Of a stretch of DNA of 64,000 bases, positions 17,144 to 26,167 are shown piece by piece (position 1 is the first letter of the stretch; every line of letters begins with the position of its first letter). The notes under the pieces were generated by a model. That model ran no database searches. It was given only the letters and a program-made list of their open reading frames with translations, and was not told where the DNA came from. This stretch comes from Rhizobium tropici CIAT 899 (lineage in GTDB: Bacteria; Pseudomonadota; Alphaproteobacteria; Rhizobiales; Rhizobiaceae), in assembly GCF_000330885.1 (NCBI RefSeq), contig NC_020059.1, positions 2,841,001-2,905,000 on the forward strand, given 5' to 3'. The translations under genes were made by a program, and so were the position numbers.

Positions 17144-18733
17144 ATGGGCGATCGTGATTACATCATTGTCGGCAGCGGCATAAATGCGCTTGTCGCAGCC
17201 GCGATGCTCGGCAAGAAGGGCTATAAGGTACTCATCCTTGAGCGCAATGACCGCATTGGCGGTTGCCTGCGCACCGAGGAGATCACCGAGCCCGGATTCA
17301 TCCATGATGTCATGGCGACGACCATGGTGCTGTTTCTCACCTCGCCCGCCTATGGCGCCATCGGCAAGGATCTGGAGGCGCGGGGCCTGGAATTCGCCCA
17401 TGCCGACCTTCCCACCGGCGTGCTCAGGCCCGACGGCTCGCATGTGATTTTTTCCAAGAACAGGCAGCGAAATATCGCCGCTTTCGACAAATTGTCGCCC
17501 GGCGACGGGCAGACCTTCTCGCGCGAAATGGATGCGTTGGCCGCCGACGCGCCTTTCCTGTTTTCCCTGCTTGGCGGTGCGCTATGGTCAGGATCGACCC
17601 TGAAGACCGTTGCAAAGCAAGGCTGGAGCCGCGGACTGCGGAAGCTTGCGGCCTGGTTTGGTGAGGCTCTGACGCCAGCGCGCGGCTATCTTGAAACCAG
17701 TTACAGGTCCGAGGATATTCATGCCCTCTGGGCGCCTTGGGTGCTCCACTGCGGCCTCGGCCCGGAAAGCGCCTATTCCGCCGAGATGCTGAAGGTGATC
17801 GGCTTCGCGCTGGAACTCGGCGGGGCACCGATCGTCAAGGGCGGCGCCGACAAACTGCTCACGGCCTTCGAACGGTTGATTACCGATCATGGCGGTGAAA
17901 TTCGTGTGAACGCGGATGTCGCGGCCATCATTCCGGACCACAATCGCAGCGCCGATGGCGTGCGTCTTGCGAATGGCGAAACATTGAAGGCGAAGGCGGG
18001 GGTAATCTGCTCGACAACGCCCAACCAGCTTTACGAACGGCTGATGAAGGATTGGCCGGATCCGCTGCCACCGGAGGTTAAATCGGGCGTTGCCAGCTAT
18101 CGCTACGGCAAGGGCGACATGCAGATACACTACGCGCTTTCCGAGCCGCCGCGCTGGAAAGCCAATGCCGAGCTCGGCAAGGTGGCGCTGCTGCACCTGA
18201 CCCCAGGTCTCGACGGCGTCTCGCGCGCCGCCAACGAATGCGAGCGCGGGCTTCTGCCCGCCGAACCCACCGTCTGTGTGGGCCAGCCCGTCGCACTCGA
18301 TCCCACCCGCGCCCCGCAAGGTAAATCGATCCTCTGGCTGCAACTTCCCGAAGCACCGCGCCGCATCAAGGGCGATGCCGCGGGCGAAATCGAAACGCCT
18401 GAAGACGGCCGTTGGACGGAAGAGGTGCGCGAGCGCTACGCCGACCGCATCGAAGCTCTGCTTGCGAGCCATATCGAGGATTTTGCAAGCATCAAGCTCG
18501 CGCGCCGCGCCTATTCTCCGGCGGATCTGGAAGCGATGAACATGAACCTCGTCGGTGGGGACCCCTACGGGGGCTATTGCGGCCTCGACCAGTTTTTCAT
18601 CTGGCGTCCCTTCAAGTCATCTGTTAACCACCGCACCCACATATCCGGCCTTTACCACATCGGCGCTTCCGCGCATCCCGGTCCAGGCCTTGGTGGGGGC
18701 TCCGGCTTCCTGCTCGCAGCATCGCTGAAATAA
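17144..18733 (+). CDS. FAD-dependent oxidoreductase, phytoene-dehydrogenase-like (second paralogue)
   Basis: The 529-residue protein starts DRDYIIVGSGINALVAAAMLGKKGYKV with ERNDRIGG closing the Rossmann unit, and ends in the FAD motif YHIGASAHPGPGLGGGSGF. ATG 17144 was chosen over TTG 17138 because GTGAAAGG sits eight bases before it. It shares blocks with the protein at 14323-15894 (AEPTVCVGQPVALDPTRAPQGKSILWLQ against the equivalent AEPALVVGQPTAIDPSRAP segment). It lies 72 bases after isatin hydrolase, so probably in one operon. The substrate is unknown; an indole-derived intermediate is the contextual guess. Confidence 0.88.
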   Translation: MGDRDYIIVGSGINALVAAAMLGKKGYKVLILERNDRIGGCLRTEEITEPGFIHDVMATTMVLFLTSPAYGAIGKDLEARGLEFAHADLPTGVLRPDGSHVIFSKNRQRNIAAFDKLSPGDGQTFSREMDALAADAPFLFSLLGGALWSGSTLKTVAKQGWSRGLRKLAAWFGEALTPARGYLETSYRSEDIHALWAPWVLHCGLGPESAYSAEMLKVIGFALELGGAPIVKGGADKLLTAFERLITDHGGEIRVNADVAAIIPDHNRSADGVRLANGETLKAKAGVICSTTPNQLYERLMKDWPDPLPPEVKSGVASYRYGKGDMQIHYALSEPPRWKANAELGKVALLHLTPGLDGVSRAANECERGLLPAEPTVCVGQPVALDPTRAPQGKSILWLQLPEAPRRIKGDAAGEIETPEDGRWTEEVRERYADRIEALLASHIEDFASIKLARRAYSPADLEAMNMNLVGGDPYGGYCGLDQFFIWRPFKSSVNHRTHISGLYHIGASAHPGPGLGGGSGFLLAASLK

Positions 18734-18757
18734 CAAGTTTCCGGAGGAACATCGTCG

Positions 18758-19264
18758 ATGGAGGAGCGGTTTTCAGGCACCGTTTTGCGGCGCAATCGAG
18801 ATGAGAACGCAAAACGTCCGACCATGGGCGAAATCGGCCTCAATCACTTCGCGCCCTATCTGATGAACCGGCTGATGGCGCGCTGGAACGCCAATCTGCT
18901 GGAAGAGCTGCGCGAATACGATATGACGACTGCGAAGATGCGGACGCTCGCCGTTCTCAGCGTCTCTTCCAGCCTTACGATCAACGAGCTCTCCGTCTTC
19001 GCCGTGACCGAGCAGTCGACGATGAGCCGCACCTTGGACTCGCTCGAACAGCAGGGCTACATCCGCCGCCAACCCCGCGCCGAAGACATGCGCATCCGCG
19101 ACGTCTCGATCACCGAGGAAGGCCGCGCCGCCTTCGAGAAGGTGTGGCCGACCATGTACGACCTCTTCCTACAAATGTTCGATGGCGTCGACGAGGCCGA
19201 ATATCGCACCTTCATCTCGACCCTGCACAAGGTGCTGCAGAATATCCGCAAGCACGAGATCTGA
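18758..19264 (+). CDS. MarR family transcriptional regulator (second)
   Basis: The 168-residue protein has the MarR winged helix (about 50-145; LTINELSVFAVTEQSTMSRTLDSLEQQGYIRRQPRAEDMRIRDVSITEEG). It follows the second FAD oxidoreductase by 24 bases, with GGAGGAA before its ATG, so it is the last gene of the isatin hydrolase operon. Autoregulation through the palindrome at 16115-16129 and control of iorAB through 23083-23097 are plausible. The ligand would be an indole or anthranilate derivative. Confidence 0.93.
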   Translation: MEERFSGTVLRRNRDENAKRPTMGEIGLNHFAPYLMNRLMARWNANLLEELREYDMTTAKMRTLAVLSVSSSLTINELSVFAVTEQSTMSRTLDSLEQQGYIRRQPRAEDMRIRDVSITEEGRAAFEKVWPTMYDLFLQMFDGVDEAEYRTFISTLHKVLQNIRKHEI

Positions 19265-19272
19265 GGCAGGAT

Positions 19273-19295
19273 TTATCCCGCCAAGGGCGAGATAA
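19273..19295. terminator. hairpin between convergent MarR and iorB genes
   Basis: An imperfect stem TTATC-c-CGCC / GGCG-a-GATAA with a 3-base loop lies in the 52-base convergent gap. There is no strong T-run, so termination is only suggested. Confidence 0.35.
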
Positions 19296-19316
19296 GATTC
19301 CGCGCTCGCGGGAACC

Positions 19317-20876
19317 TTAAAGCGTCGCGACAGTCTTCAGTGCCCCATCAAGCGCCGTACCCTGCTCGTCCAGCAACGCCGCCTGGCGCAGCCGCTTCAT
19401 CCACGCAGCTCCATCCTCGCGGTCGCGAAGAAGCGGCAGCGCCGACATGACGCGATCGAACTTGGATAGCCCACGCGCATGCGTATCGGAATAGCCTTTG
19501 ACGAGGCGGCGATTGCCCAGCACCTCGGCGGCGAGATCGTAGTTCACGGCCAGCAGATTGGAGGCCGCCGCAAGCCAGGCCTCGCGATGCTCGACTTCGC
19601 GGGCATGCCGCAATGTGCCGCGACGGATGCGGCGTAGCGCCGAGACCATATAGAGGCCGAGGAACCAGAACAGCGTGCCCGTCTGAACGCGACGCCCCTT
19701 GTTGACGAAGCGGTCGAGCCGGGCAAACAGGCGCGGCCGGCTTTCGATCCAGAGACCCATCGCCTTCGGCATCGTGCCGCAGACCTCCTCCATGCGCGGA
19801 TGCATGTATTCGGTCATGTAGACGATCTGGTCATCCTTGGCGCCGACCTCCTTGCGCAACCGCTCGAAGCGCGAGCCACGCACCTTCAGATCGGCAACGC
19901 GAATGACGTCGTCATAGGCCATGGCGACTGCGACATACTTCGCCGCCTGCACGGTGAAGGCGAAATCCTTGCTCGCGCCGCCGGCCTTTCGATCAAGTGC
20001 ATGAAGTGCCGCGACACGGCTCAGATATTCGTCGGCATAGGCCGGGTCCTGATAATCGGTCAGCTTCTTGACGCCCGCAAACAGCAGCGGCCAGGCAACT
20101 TCCGGAAATTCGGAGCGGATGCGATTGACCAGCCGATCCAGTGCCGGATGACCGGCGGTTTCCGGCAGCGCATCGAAGTGCTTTGGTGGCGTCGCGGAAA
20201 CCGCATCGCGCGGCTTTTCCTTGACCCTGTCGAAGGCGGCATTGAAGGCCTTCAGGCTGGGCTCGATGCCCTTGCCGCCGGCACGGATCATCGCCTCGAA
20301 AGCCTGTTTGCCAAATGGCAGCGCGCCGGAGCCGGCCAGAGCGCCGAACATGGAGGCCGAAATCACGCTGCCGTTCCTGACGGCCATCGTTTCCATGTCG
20401 AAAGCGATGGTGCGCTTGGCGGCGAAGTCCGTAGCATCGACCACCACTTCGGCACTACCGATGCCATCACCAGGCTTTTCCTTTTCCGAGACCGCAAAGG
20501 AACGGTGCGTCGAGGCGATCAGCAGTGTCTTGTCCGGCGTGACGAGGCCGCGCAGCACCGAACGGCCAGCCTCCATGAGCTCGGCCGCCATGACGACATC
20601 GACATCGCCCGGCGTCGGCATCAGAGAGAAGATCGGCTCGTGACCATCCTTCGCCGGCAGCATTTCGATATAGTAGATCGTCGCGCCCGTGCGCTGAGCA
20701 ACGCCCGGCACAGACGTCGTCTGCGCCATCCATCCCTGGGCTTCCGCAAGTCCGACGATCCAGTCGGCCAGGACGCCGCCGCCCTGCCCGCCCATGGCGA
20801 GGATGGCGAGAGACAGCGGCTTGTCCGTCGAAAGTCTGTTGGCGCCAAGATCGCTCATGCTCACATGCTCGTTCAT
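19317..20876 (-). CDS. iorB: indolepyruvate:ferredoxin oxidoreductase beta subunit, long form
   Basis: The 519-residue protein has an N-terminal pyruvate-ferredoxin-oxidoreductase gamma-type domain (about 20-215; LAILAMGGQGGGVLADWIVGLAE and TSVPGVAQRTGATIYYIE) plus a C-terminal extension of about 280 residues found in aerobic proteobacterial IorB proteins (DUF6537-like). Archaeal IorB has only the first part. Its start lies 9 bases after the iorA stop, so the two are co-transcribed. With IorA it oxidatively decarboxylates aryl-pyruvates to aryl-acetyl-CoA, passing electrons to ferredoxin. Confidence 0.92.
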   Translation of the reverse strand: MNEHVSMSDLGANRLSTDKPLSLAILAMGGQGGGVLADWIVGLAEAQGWMAQTTSVPGVAQRTGATIYYIEMLPAKDGHEPIFSLMPTPGDVDVVMAAELMEAGRSVLRGLVTPDKTLLIASTHRSFAVSEKEKPGDGIGSAEVVVDATDFAAKRTIAFDMETMAVRNGSVISASMFGALAGSGALPFGKQAFEAMIRAGGKGIEPSLKAFNAAFDRVKEKPRDAVSATPPKHFDALPETAGHPALDRLVNRIRSEFPEVAWPLLFAGVKKLTDYQDPAYADEYLSRVAALHALDRKAGGASKDFAFTVQAAKYVAVAMAYDDVIRVADLKVRGSRFERLRKEVGAKDDQIVYMTEYMHPRMEEVCGTMPKAMGLWIESRPRLFARLDRFVNKGRRVQTGTLFWFLGLYMVSALRRIRRGTLRHAREVEHREAWLAAASNLLAVNYDLAAEVLGNRRLVKGYSDTHARGLSKFDRVMSALPLLRDREDGAAWMKRLRQAALLDEQGTALDGALKTVATL

Positions 20877-20885
20877 CTCGCCCTC

Positions 20886-23039
20886 TCAATCTGAAAAGAC
20901 GATGCGGCCGGCGCGGCGGCGCGCCTGCAGCCAGCCGATAATGCCGGAGCGCATGCGAGCGACAAAGCGATCCCAGCCCGTCGGGTTATGGATGATATCG
21001 GCCCGGTAGAAGGAGGGACAGAGCACCGCCGCCTCCGAAACCTCGCCGCAATTGCCGCAGCCGACGCAGTTATTGTCGATTGTCGCCACCGGATCGTCCT
21101 TCAACGGGTCGTCTGTGTGCTTGACCGACAGCGAGGGACAGCCGGAAAGACGGATGCAAGCGTGATCGCCGGTGCAGACATCCTCATCGACGCCGAAGCG
21201 CTCCTTGACCATGCGCTTGCCGTCCTTGACCGCCTTGGCGAATTGCGGCTTCACGCGGCGCTGCTTGTTGAGCATGCATTCCGAGGAAGCGACAATGATC
21301 TTCGGCCCCGGCTCCTTCGAGGTCAGAGCCTCGCGCAGCGTGTCGCGCATCTTGGCGACGTCATAAGTCCGGTCGATCTGGCGCACCCAGGTTGCCCCGA
21401 TGCCCTTGACCGCATTGACGATGGAATTGTTGGTCTTGCGGCGTGGATTGAGAGCACGCGAGGACGGTATGTCCTGCCCGCCGGTCGCGGCCGAATAATA
21501 GTTGTCGACGACGAGGATGACGCCATCCTGCTTGTTGAAGACGGCATTGCCGACCGACGTTGCAAGGCCATTGTGCCAGAAGCCGCCATCGCCCATGACC
21601 GAGATAACCCGCTTGTCGGCCGCGACATTGAAAGCGGACGCGGCGGCCGGCCCGAGCCCGTAGCCCATGGTCGTGCTGCCGATATTGAAGGGCGGCAGGA
21701 TGGAGAAGAGGTGACAGCCGATATCACCTGATATGTGATGCTGGCCAAGCTCGCTCTCCACCATCTTCATGGCAGCGAAGATCGGCCGCTCGGGACAGCC
21801 GATGCAGAAACCGGGCGGCCGCGGCGGCACCACTTCGGCCAAAGCCTTGATCTTCGGATCGTTAAGGATCGACGTCGGATCCGGCAGCGGCGGCTGGTTG
21901 CCGAGCAGCACGCGCTGATGGACCTCGAGGAAGTTCTTGATGCCCTTCATCAGCACCGGCGCGGTGTATTCGCCGCTCATCGGCAGCACGTCCTTGCCCG
22001 CGACCTTTGTCTGGATATCGCGGCGGCGCAGGATCGTATTCAGGGACTGCTCGATATACTCAGGCGCCCCTTCCTCCACCATCAGCACTGCCTTCTTGCC
22101 GGCGCAGAACTCGGCGATCTGGTCATCGACAAGCGGATAGGCGACGTTGAGGACGTAAAGCGGCACGGCGGAATTGCCGTAGACATCGGCAAGGCCAAGC
22201 TGCTGCAGCGCGCGCATGACACCATTGTAAGCACCACCAAGCAGGATGATGCCGACTTCGCCTTCGGACGGGCCGAAATACTCGTTGAGCTGACGCTGCT
22301 TGATGAAATCGACCGCTGCCGGCCAGCGCTTCTCCAGCTTCTCCTTCTCGTGCATGAAGGAGGCTGGCGGCAGCACGATGCGATTGACGTCGCGGACCGG
22401 ATTTTCCAGCGCCTGCTTCAGCGTATAGGCAGGCCGCTTGTTGTCCTTGGCAACGAACTGACCGTGCACATGACAGCTGCGGATTCCCACCTGCAGCATG
22501 ACCGGCGTGTTGGATACTTCCGAAAGCTCGAACCCTTCCTCAACCGCCTGAACGATCGAGGGCAGGTTCGGGCGCGGATTGAGCAGCCACATCTGCGATT
22601 TCATCGCATAGGCATGGCTGCGCTCCTGCATGATGGAGGAGCCTTCGCCGTAATCCTCGCCGATGATGATGAGTGCGCCGCCGGTCACCCCGCCCGAAGA
22701 CAGGTTGGAAAGCGCATCGGAGGCCACATTGGTGCCCGCCGTCGATTTCCAGGTGACGGCGCCGCGCACCGGATACATGACGGAGGCGGACAGCATGGCC
22801 GCAGCCGCCGCTTCCGAAGCTGATGTCTCGAAGTGGACGCCCAGATCCTGCATTACATCCTTGGCGTCTGCCAGGACGTCCATGAGATGGGAAATCGGCG
22901 ATCCCTGATAGCCGCCGACATAGGAAACACCGGATTGCAGAAGTGCCTTGGTGATCGCGAGAATACCCTCGCCGCGGAAGATATCGCCTTCCCCGAGCTT
23001 CAGATCCTCGACCTCGCGCGCAAACGATCGCTCGGCCAT
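20886..23039 (-). CDS. iorA: indolepyruvate:ferredoxin oxidoreductase alpha subunit
   Basis: The 717-residue protein has an N-terminal pyrimidine-binding domain (GYQGSPISHLMDVL, about 43-56), a central TPP-binding motif (GDGGFWHNGLATSVGNAVF to DNYYSAATGG, about 480-520), and a C-terminal ferredoxin region with cysteine clusters CTGDHACIRLSGCP and CVGCGNCGEVSEAAVLCP. It catalyses CoA-dependent oxidative decarboxylation of indole-3-pyruvate and other aryl-pyruvates to aryl-acetyl-CoA. The palindrome at 23083-23097 lies 44 bases before its ATG. In this context it would link tryptophan-derived keto acids to the indole pathway. Confidence 0.95.
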   Translation of the reverse strand: MAERSFAREVEDLKLGEGDIFRGEGILAITKALLQSGVSYVGGYQGSPISHLMDVLADAKDVMQDLGVHFETSASEAAAAAMLSASVMYPVRGAVTWKSTAGTNVASDALSNLSSGGVTGGALIIIGEDYGEGSSIMQERSHAYAMKSQMWLLNPRPNLPSIVQAVEEGFELSEVSNTPVMLQVGIRSCHVHGQFVAKDNKRPAYTLKQALENPVRDVNRIVLPPASFMHEKEKLEKRWPAAVDFIKQRQLNEYFGPSEGEVGIILLGGAYNGVMRALQQLGLADVYGNSAVPLYVLNVAYPLVDDQIAEFCAGKKAVLMVEEGAPEYIEQSLNTILRRRDIQTKVAGKDVLPMSGEYTAPVLMKGIKNFLEVHQRVLLGNQPPLPDPTSILNDPKIKALAEVVPPRPPGFCIGCPERPIFAAMKMVESELGQHHISGDIGCHLFSILPPFNIGSTTMGYGLGPAAASAFNVAADKRVISVMGDGGFWHNGLATSVGNAVFNKQDGVILVVDNYYSAATGGQDIPSSRALNPRRKTNNSIVNAVKGIGATWVRQIDRTYDVAKMRDTLREALTSKEPGPKIIVASSECMLNKQRRVKPQFAKAVKDGKRMVKERFGVDEDVCTGDHACIRLSGCPSLSVKHTDDPLKDDPVATIDNNCVGCGNCGEVSEAAVLCPSFYRADIIHNPTGWDRFVARMRSGIIGWLQARRRAGRIVFSD

Positions 23040-23082
23040 GACGTTACCCCTTTGCCCTTGTGGGCTTGTTTTAAATCATTTG

Positions 23083-23097
23083 CAAAATCATATTTTG
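23083..23097. promoter_or_regulatory. palindromic operator CAAAAT-CAT-ATTTTG upstream of iorA
   Basis: CAAAATCATATTTTG has perfect 6-base arms around CAT. It matches the site upstream of isatin hydrolase at 13 of 15 positions, and the two differences are symmetric. This links iorAB and isatin hydrolase to one regulator. Confidence 0.55.
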
Positions 23098-23309
23098 AAC
23101 TTCCTTGAGCTGTCAACGAACAAATATGAAATCCACCTCGATGGAGCAAGTTCGAAGCGGCAAGCCATTACCTTCCTTCTTCCACATCGGAATCTTCGCT
23201 CCCTGGATTGCAGCGCAGATATATGCGTGCGCATTTAATATAGATGCCAAAAAAGCATCGGATTCTTTACAAGCACCAGAGAAAGCTCTTGCCGCTCCAA
23301 AATATGTAT

Positions 23310-23321
23310 TTTAAGATTAAA
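23310..23321. promoter_or_regulatory. shared motif site 4 (TTTAA-N2-TTAAA, perfect)
   Basis: TTTAAGATTAAA lies 75 bases before the ABC binding-protein start. Both half-sites are intact. Confidence 0.55.
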
Positions 23322-23396
23322 GCATTCCGACAATAAATCGCCAGCGGCAGTTGGGCGTCATGCTTTTCTGCCGCTTAACAGGGGAACGGAGTGACC

Positions 23397-24932
23397 ATGA
23401 CAACGCTTACTCGGCGCGAGGCCCTGAGCCTCGGCGCAGCAGCATTCATGACTGGGATTCTAGCGGGCAGAACGCCTGTCGAGGCAGCCGAAGCCGGCAC
23501 GCTGACCATCGCCTTCAACGTCAATTTGCCCTCTTTCGATCCGACGACCGGCCCATCCGCCGTCAACCCGACGATCCAGGCAATCTATCGCTCCGTCTTC
23601 GACCAGTTCATAGGCCAGGGACCGGACCTGAAATTCCAGCCGGGCCTGCTGACGGCCTGGGGCTGGAACGACGACAAGACCAAGGTCTGGATGGACGTGC
23701 GCGAAGGCGTGACCTGGCATGATGGCTCCAAGTTCACGCCGGACGATGTCGTCTGGTCGCTGGAGCGGGCCGCCAAGCAGGACACCGGCAACCCGATCCA
23801 GTTCATCTGGTCGACCGCCAATAATTACAAGGTGGAAGGCAACCGCATCACCGGCGATGTCGTCCGCTTCGAGCCGACTTTCTTCAAATGGATGGCCTTC
23901 CTCACCGGCTACGTCCTGCCGAAGGATTATTACACCAAGGTAGGCACGCAGGGCTTCGAAAAGAAGCCGATCGGCACTGGCCCCTATATGGTCGATGCCT
24001 ATGAGGGCAATTCCTATCTGCGCCTGAAGGCAAACCCGAACTATTTCGGCGGCAAGCCCGCCTTCGACACTGTCATCTTCAAGTTCGTGCCGGATACGAC
24101 GAGCCGCGTGGCCGAAATCGAGTCCGGCTCGTCCGACGTGACGCTGGAAATCCCCTATGAGGATTTCGACCGGCTGAAGAAGAAGTCGGGGCTATCAGGC
24201 GTCGCCACCCCGATCTCCGACATCGGCATGATCTTCATCAGCAATGTCGATCCGATGCTCGACAAGAATGTCCGTCTCGCCGCCAATATGGCGATCGACA
24301 AGGACGCGATCATCAAGCGGCTGTTGCGCGGCTACGGCAACGCCCTGTCGACGCTGGAAGCGCCGGAATATGAGGCCTACGACGCGTCAGTCAAAACCCC
24401 TTACGATCCGGAACAGGCCAAGAAGCTTCTGGCCGCCAGCGGCTATTCGCCGGAAAAGCCGGTGAAATTCACCATCAAGACGACCCGCGGTTTCAAGCCG
24501 AAGGATTACGAGATGATCCAGGCGATCGTCGGCATGTGGCGCAAGGTCGGCATCGAGGCTGAGATCGAAGTCTACGAAATCGCCAAGCACTACGAGCTGC
24601 GCGCCGCCCATCAGCTGGGGCCGGCCGCCTTCTACAACTGGGGCAATGCCATCGGCGACCCGACAACATCGACCGGTTTTGCCATGTTCGGCCCCTCGCC
24701 GCACTCTGCCTGGAAGACCAAGGATGTCGACGACATGCTGGGGCCGCTCTGGGGCGAAAAGGACGAGGCAAAGCGCATTGCCGGCTGGAAGGCGGCGATC
24801 AAATACATTGCCGAACAGGGCTATGTGATCCCGCTGCTGCAATATGCCCAGCCGATCGTCTATAAATCGAGCCTCAAGATCACGCCGAACGTCTCCGGCG
24901 CCCTGCAGCCGACGCTGGTGTCGAAGGCTTGA
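23397..24932 (+). CDS. ABC transporter substrate-binding protein, family 5 (peptide/nickel/opine class)
   Basis: The 511-residue binding protein has a twin-arginine-like or Sec leader (TRREALSLGAAAFMTG, cleavage near VEAAEA) and family 5 blocks such as DGSKFTPDDVVWSLERA and KPIGTGPYMVDAYEGNSYLRLKANPNYFGGKP. ATG 23397 was chosen over GTG 23391 because ACGGAG precedes it. It heads a five-gene importer operon. The ligand is not known; the shared promoter motif suggests an indole- or anthranilate-related compound or conjugate. Confidence 0.93.
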   Translation: MTTLTRREALSLGAAAFMTGILAGRTPVEAAEAGTLTIAFNVNLPSFDPTTGPSAVNPTIQAIYRSVFDQFIGQGPDLKFQPGLLTAWGWNDDKTKVWMDVREGVTWHDGSKFTPDDVVWSLERAAKQDTGNPIQFIWSTANNYKVEGNRITGDVVRFEPTFFKWMAFLTGYVLPKDYYTKVGTQGFEKKPIGTGPYMVDAYEGNSYLRLKANPNYFGGKPAFDTVIFKFVPDTTSRVAEIESGSSDVTLEIPYEDFDRLKKKSGLSGVATPISDIGMIFISNVDPMLDKNVRLAANMAIDKDAIIKRLLRGYGNALSTLEAPEYEAYDASVKTPYDPEQAKKLLAASGYSPEKPVKFTIKTTRGFKPKDYEMIQAIVGMWRKVGIEAEIEVYEIAKHYELRAAHQLGPAAFYNWGNAIGDPTTSTGFAMFGPSPHSAWKTKDVDDMLGPLWGEKDEAKRIAGWKAAIKYIAEQGYVIPLLQYAQPIVYKSSLKITPNVSGALQPTLVSKA

Positions 24933-24957
24933 TACGTCGGGCTTTGAGCGTAGCCTT

Positions 24958-25113
24958 GCCCCTCACCCTAGCCCTCTCCCCGTTTTGACGGGGAGAGGGG
25001 ACGACCTTTGTATCCTCGTCTGGAAAGGCGGCTGGAAGGAAGGCTGCGGGTGCGTCTATCCCCTTCTCCCCGTCAAAACGGGGAGAAGGTGCCCGACAGG
25101 GCGGATGAGGGGC
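24958..25113. repeat. rhizobial intergenic palindromic repeat, copy 1
   Basis: The 156-base element is bounded by GCCCCTCA and its inverse TGAGGGGC. It contains two hairpins, one around CCTCTCCCCG...CGGGGAGAGG (24973-24998) and one around CCTTCTCCCCG...CGGGGAGAAGG (25062-25089), then GTGCCCGACAGGGCGGA. A second copy of exactly the same length lies at 46696-46851. It sits inside the ABC operon, between binding-protein and permease genes. Confidence 0.85.
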
Positions 25114-25159
25114 TCAGGGCTCTCAGCGCCACCAGCCGTGCGATCGGAACTCATAACGC

Positions 25160-26167
25160 ATGATAGCAGTCTCCATATTGAACCGCCTCATCATGGCCGC
25201 GATCACCCTCTTCGGCGTGGCGGTGATCGTCTTCGTCCTGTTGCGCGTCGTACCCGGAGATCCGATCGCGATGATGATCTCGCCGGGCGCAAGCCCTGCC
25301 GACATCGCCGCACTCCGCGCCCATTACGGCCTTGATGCGAGCCTGAGCACGCAATTCTGGCTGTGGTTGAAGGCAGTCCTGACGGGCGATTTCGGGACAT
25401 CGATCTCCCTGAAACGCGATGTGCTCTCCCTGCTGGGCGAGCGCCTCCCCGCAACACTGGAGCTTGCCTTCGCAGCACTCGTACTGGCGGTTCTTCTCGG
25501 CGGCGCGGTCGCGATCGTCGGCACGCTCGCCCGCCGCACGGTTTTCGAGCCTGTGATCGACAGCTTCAATGGCCTTTTTCTTGCCGTTCCGGATTTTGTC
25601 TGGGCGCTCGCGCTGGTCCTCGTGCTCGGCGTCCTCTTTCCGCTTTTCCCGCTCTCCGGCCGTATCGATCCGAGCATCGACGCACAATTCGCGACCCCCT
25701 TCTATCTCCTCGAAAGCCTGCTGACGCTTCGCTTTGCGATCTTCGCCGATATCTGCGCCCATATGGTCATGCCGGTCCTGGCGCTCGGTCTGCCGCTGGC
25801 GGCCATCATCGCCCGCGTGCTGAAAGCCGCACTCTCCGAGGCCATGGTGCAGGACTATATCCTGCTCGCCAAATTGAAAGGAATGTCCGAGCTGCGGCTG
25901 GTATTGCAGGAGGCGCTGCGCAATGCGGTCGGCCCGACGATCGCGCTCACCGGCGTGCAATTTACCTTCCTGATCGGCGGCACCGTCATCGTCGAACGCA
26001 TCTTCGCCTATCCCGGCATTGGCAACATGGCGATCGATGCGGTCATCAACCGCGACCTGCCGCTGATCCAGGGGCTTGTCCTGGTCTTCGGCGCCATCTT
26101 CATTCTCGTCAATCTGGCGGTCGATCTCCTGGTCGCAGCCTTCAATCCGAGGCTCGCCCATGGCTGA
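25160..26167 (+). CDS. ABC transporter permease (DppB/OppB family)
   Basis: The 335-residue inner-membrane protein has six predicted helices, the N-terminal TMD motif common to DppB-type permeases (LLRVVPGDPIAMMISPGASPADIAALRAHYGLD), and the coupling loop EAMVQDYILLAKLKGMSELRLVLQEALRNA. It is the first permease of the dipeptide-class importer and overlaps the next permease gene by 8 bases. Confidence 0.95.
   Translation: MIAVSILNRLIMAAITLFGVAVIVFVLLRVVPGDPIAMMISPGASPADIAALRAHYGLDASLSTQFWLWLKAVLTGDFGTSISLKRDVLSLLGERLPATLELAFAALVLAVLLGGAVAIVGTLARRTVFEPVIDSFNGLFLAVPDFVWALALVLVLGVLFPLFPLSGRIDPSIDAQFATPFYLLESLLTLRFAIFADICAHMVMPVLALGLPLAAIIARVLKAALSEAMVQDYILLAKLKGMSELRLVLQEALRNAVGPTIALTGVQFTFLIGGTVIVERIFAYPGIGNMAIDAVINRDLPLIQGLVLVFGAIFILVNLAVDLLVAAFNPRLAHG

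Larger units (their letters stand above)
23040..23396. promoter_or_regulatory. divergent promoter region between iorA and the peptide ABC operon
   Basis: This 357-base AT-rich gap has no convincing gene. It contains the CAAAAT-CAT-ATTTTG palindrome next to iorA and shared motif site 4 next to the ABC operon. It thus has the same pair of site types as the 15895-16288 region. Confidence 0.6.

Noticed and set aside
20988..22823. Two long plus-strand frames of 247 and 362 residues
   Set aside because: Both lie opposite iorA and have low-complexity composition with no family motif.
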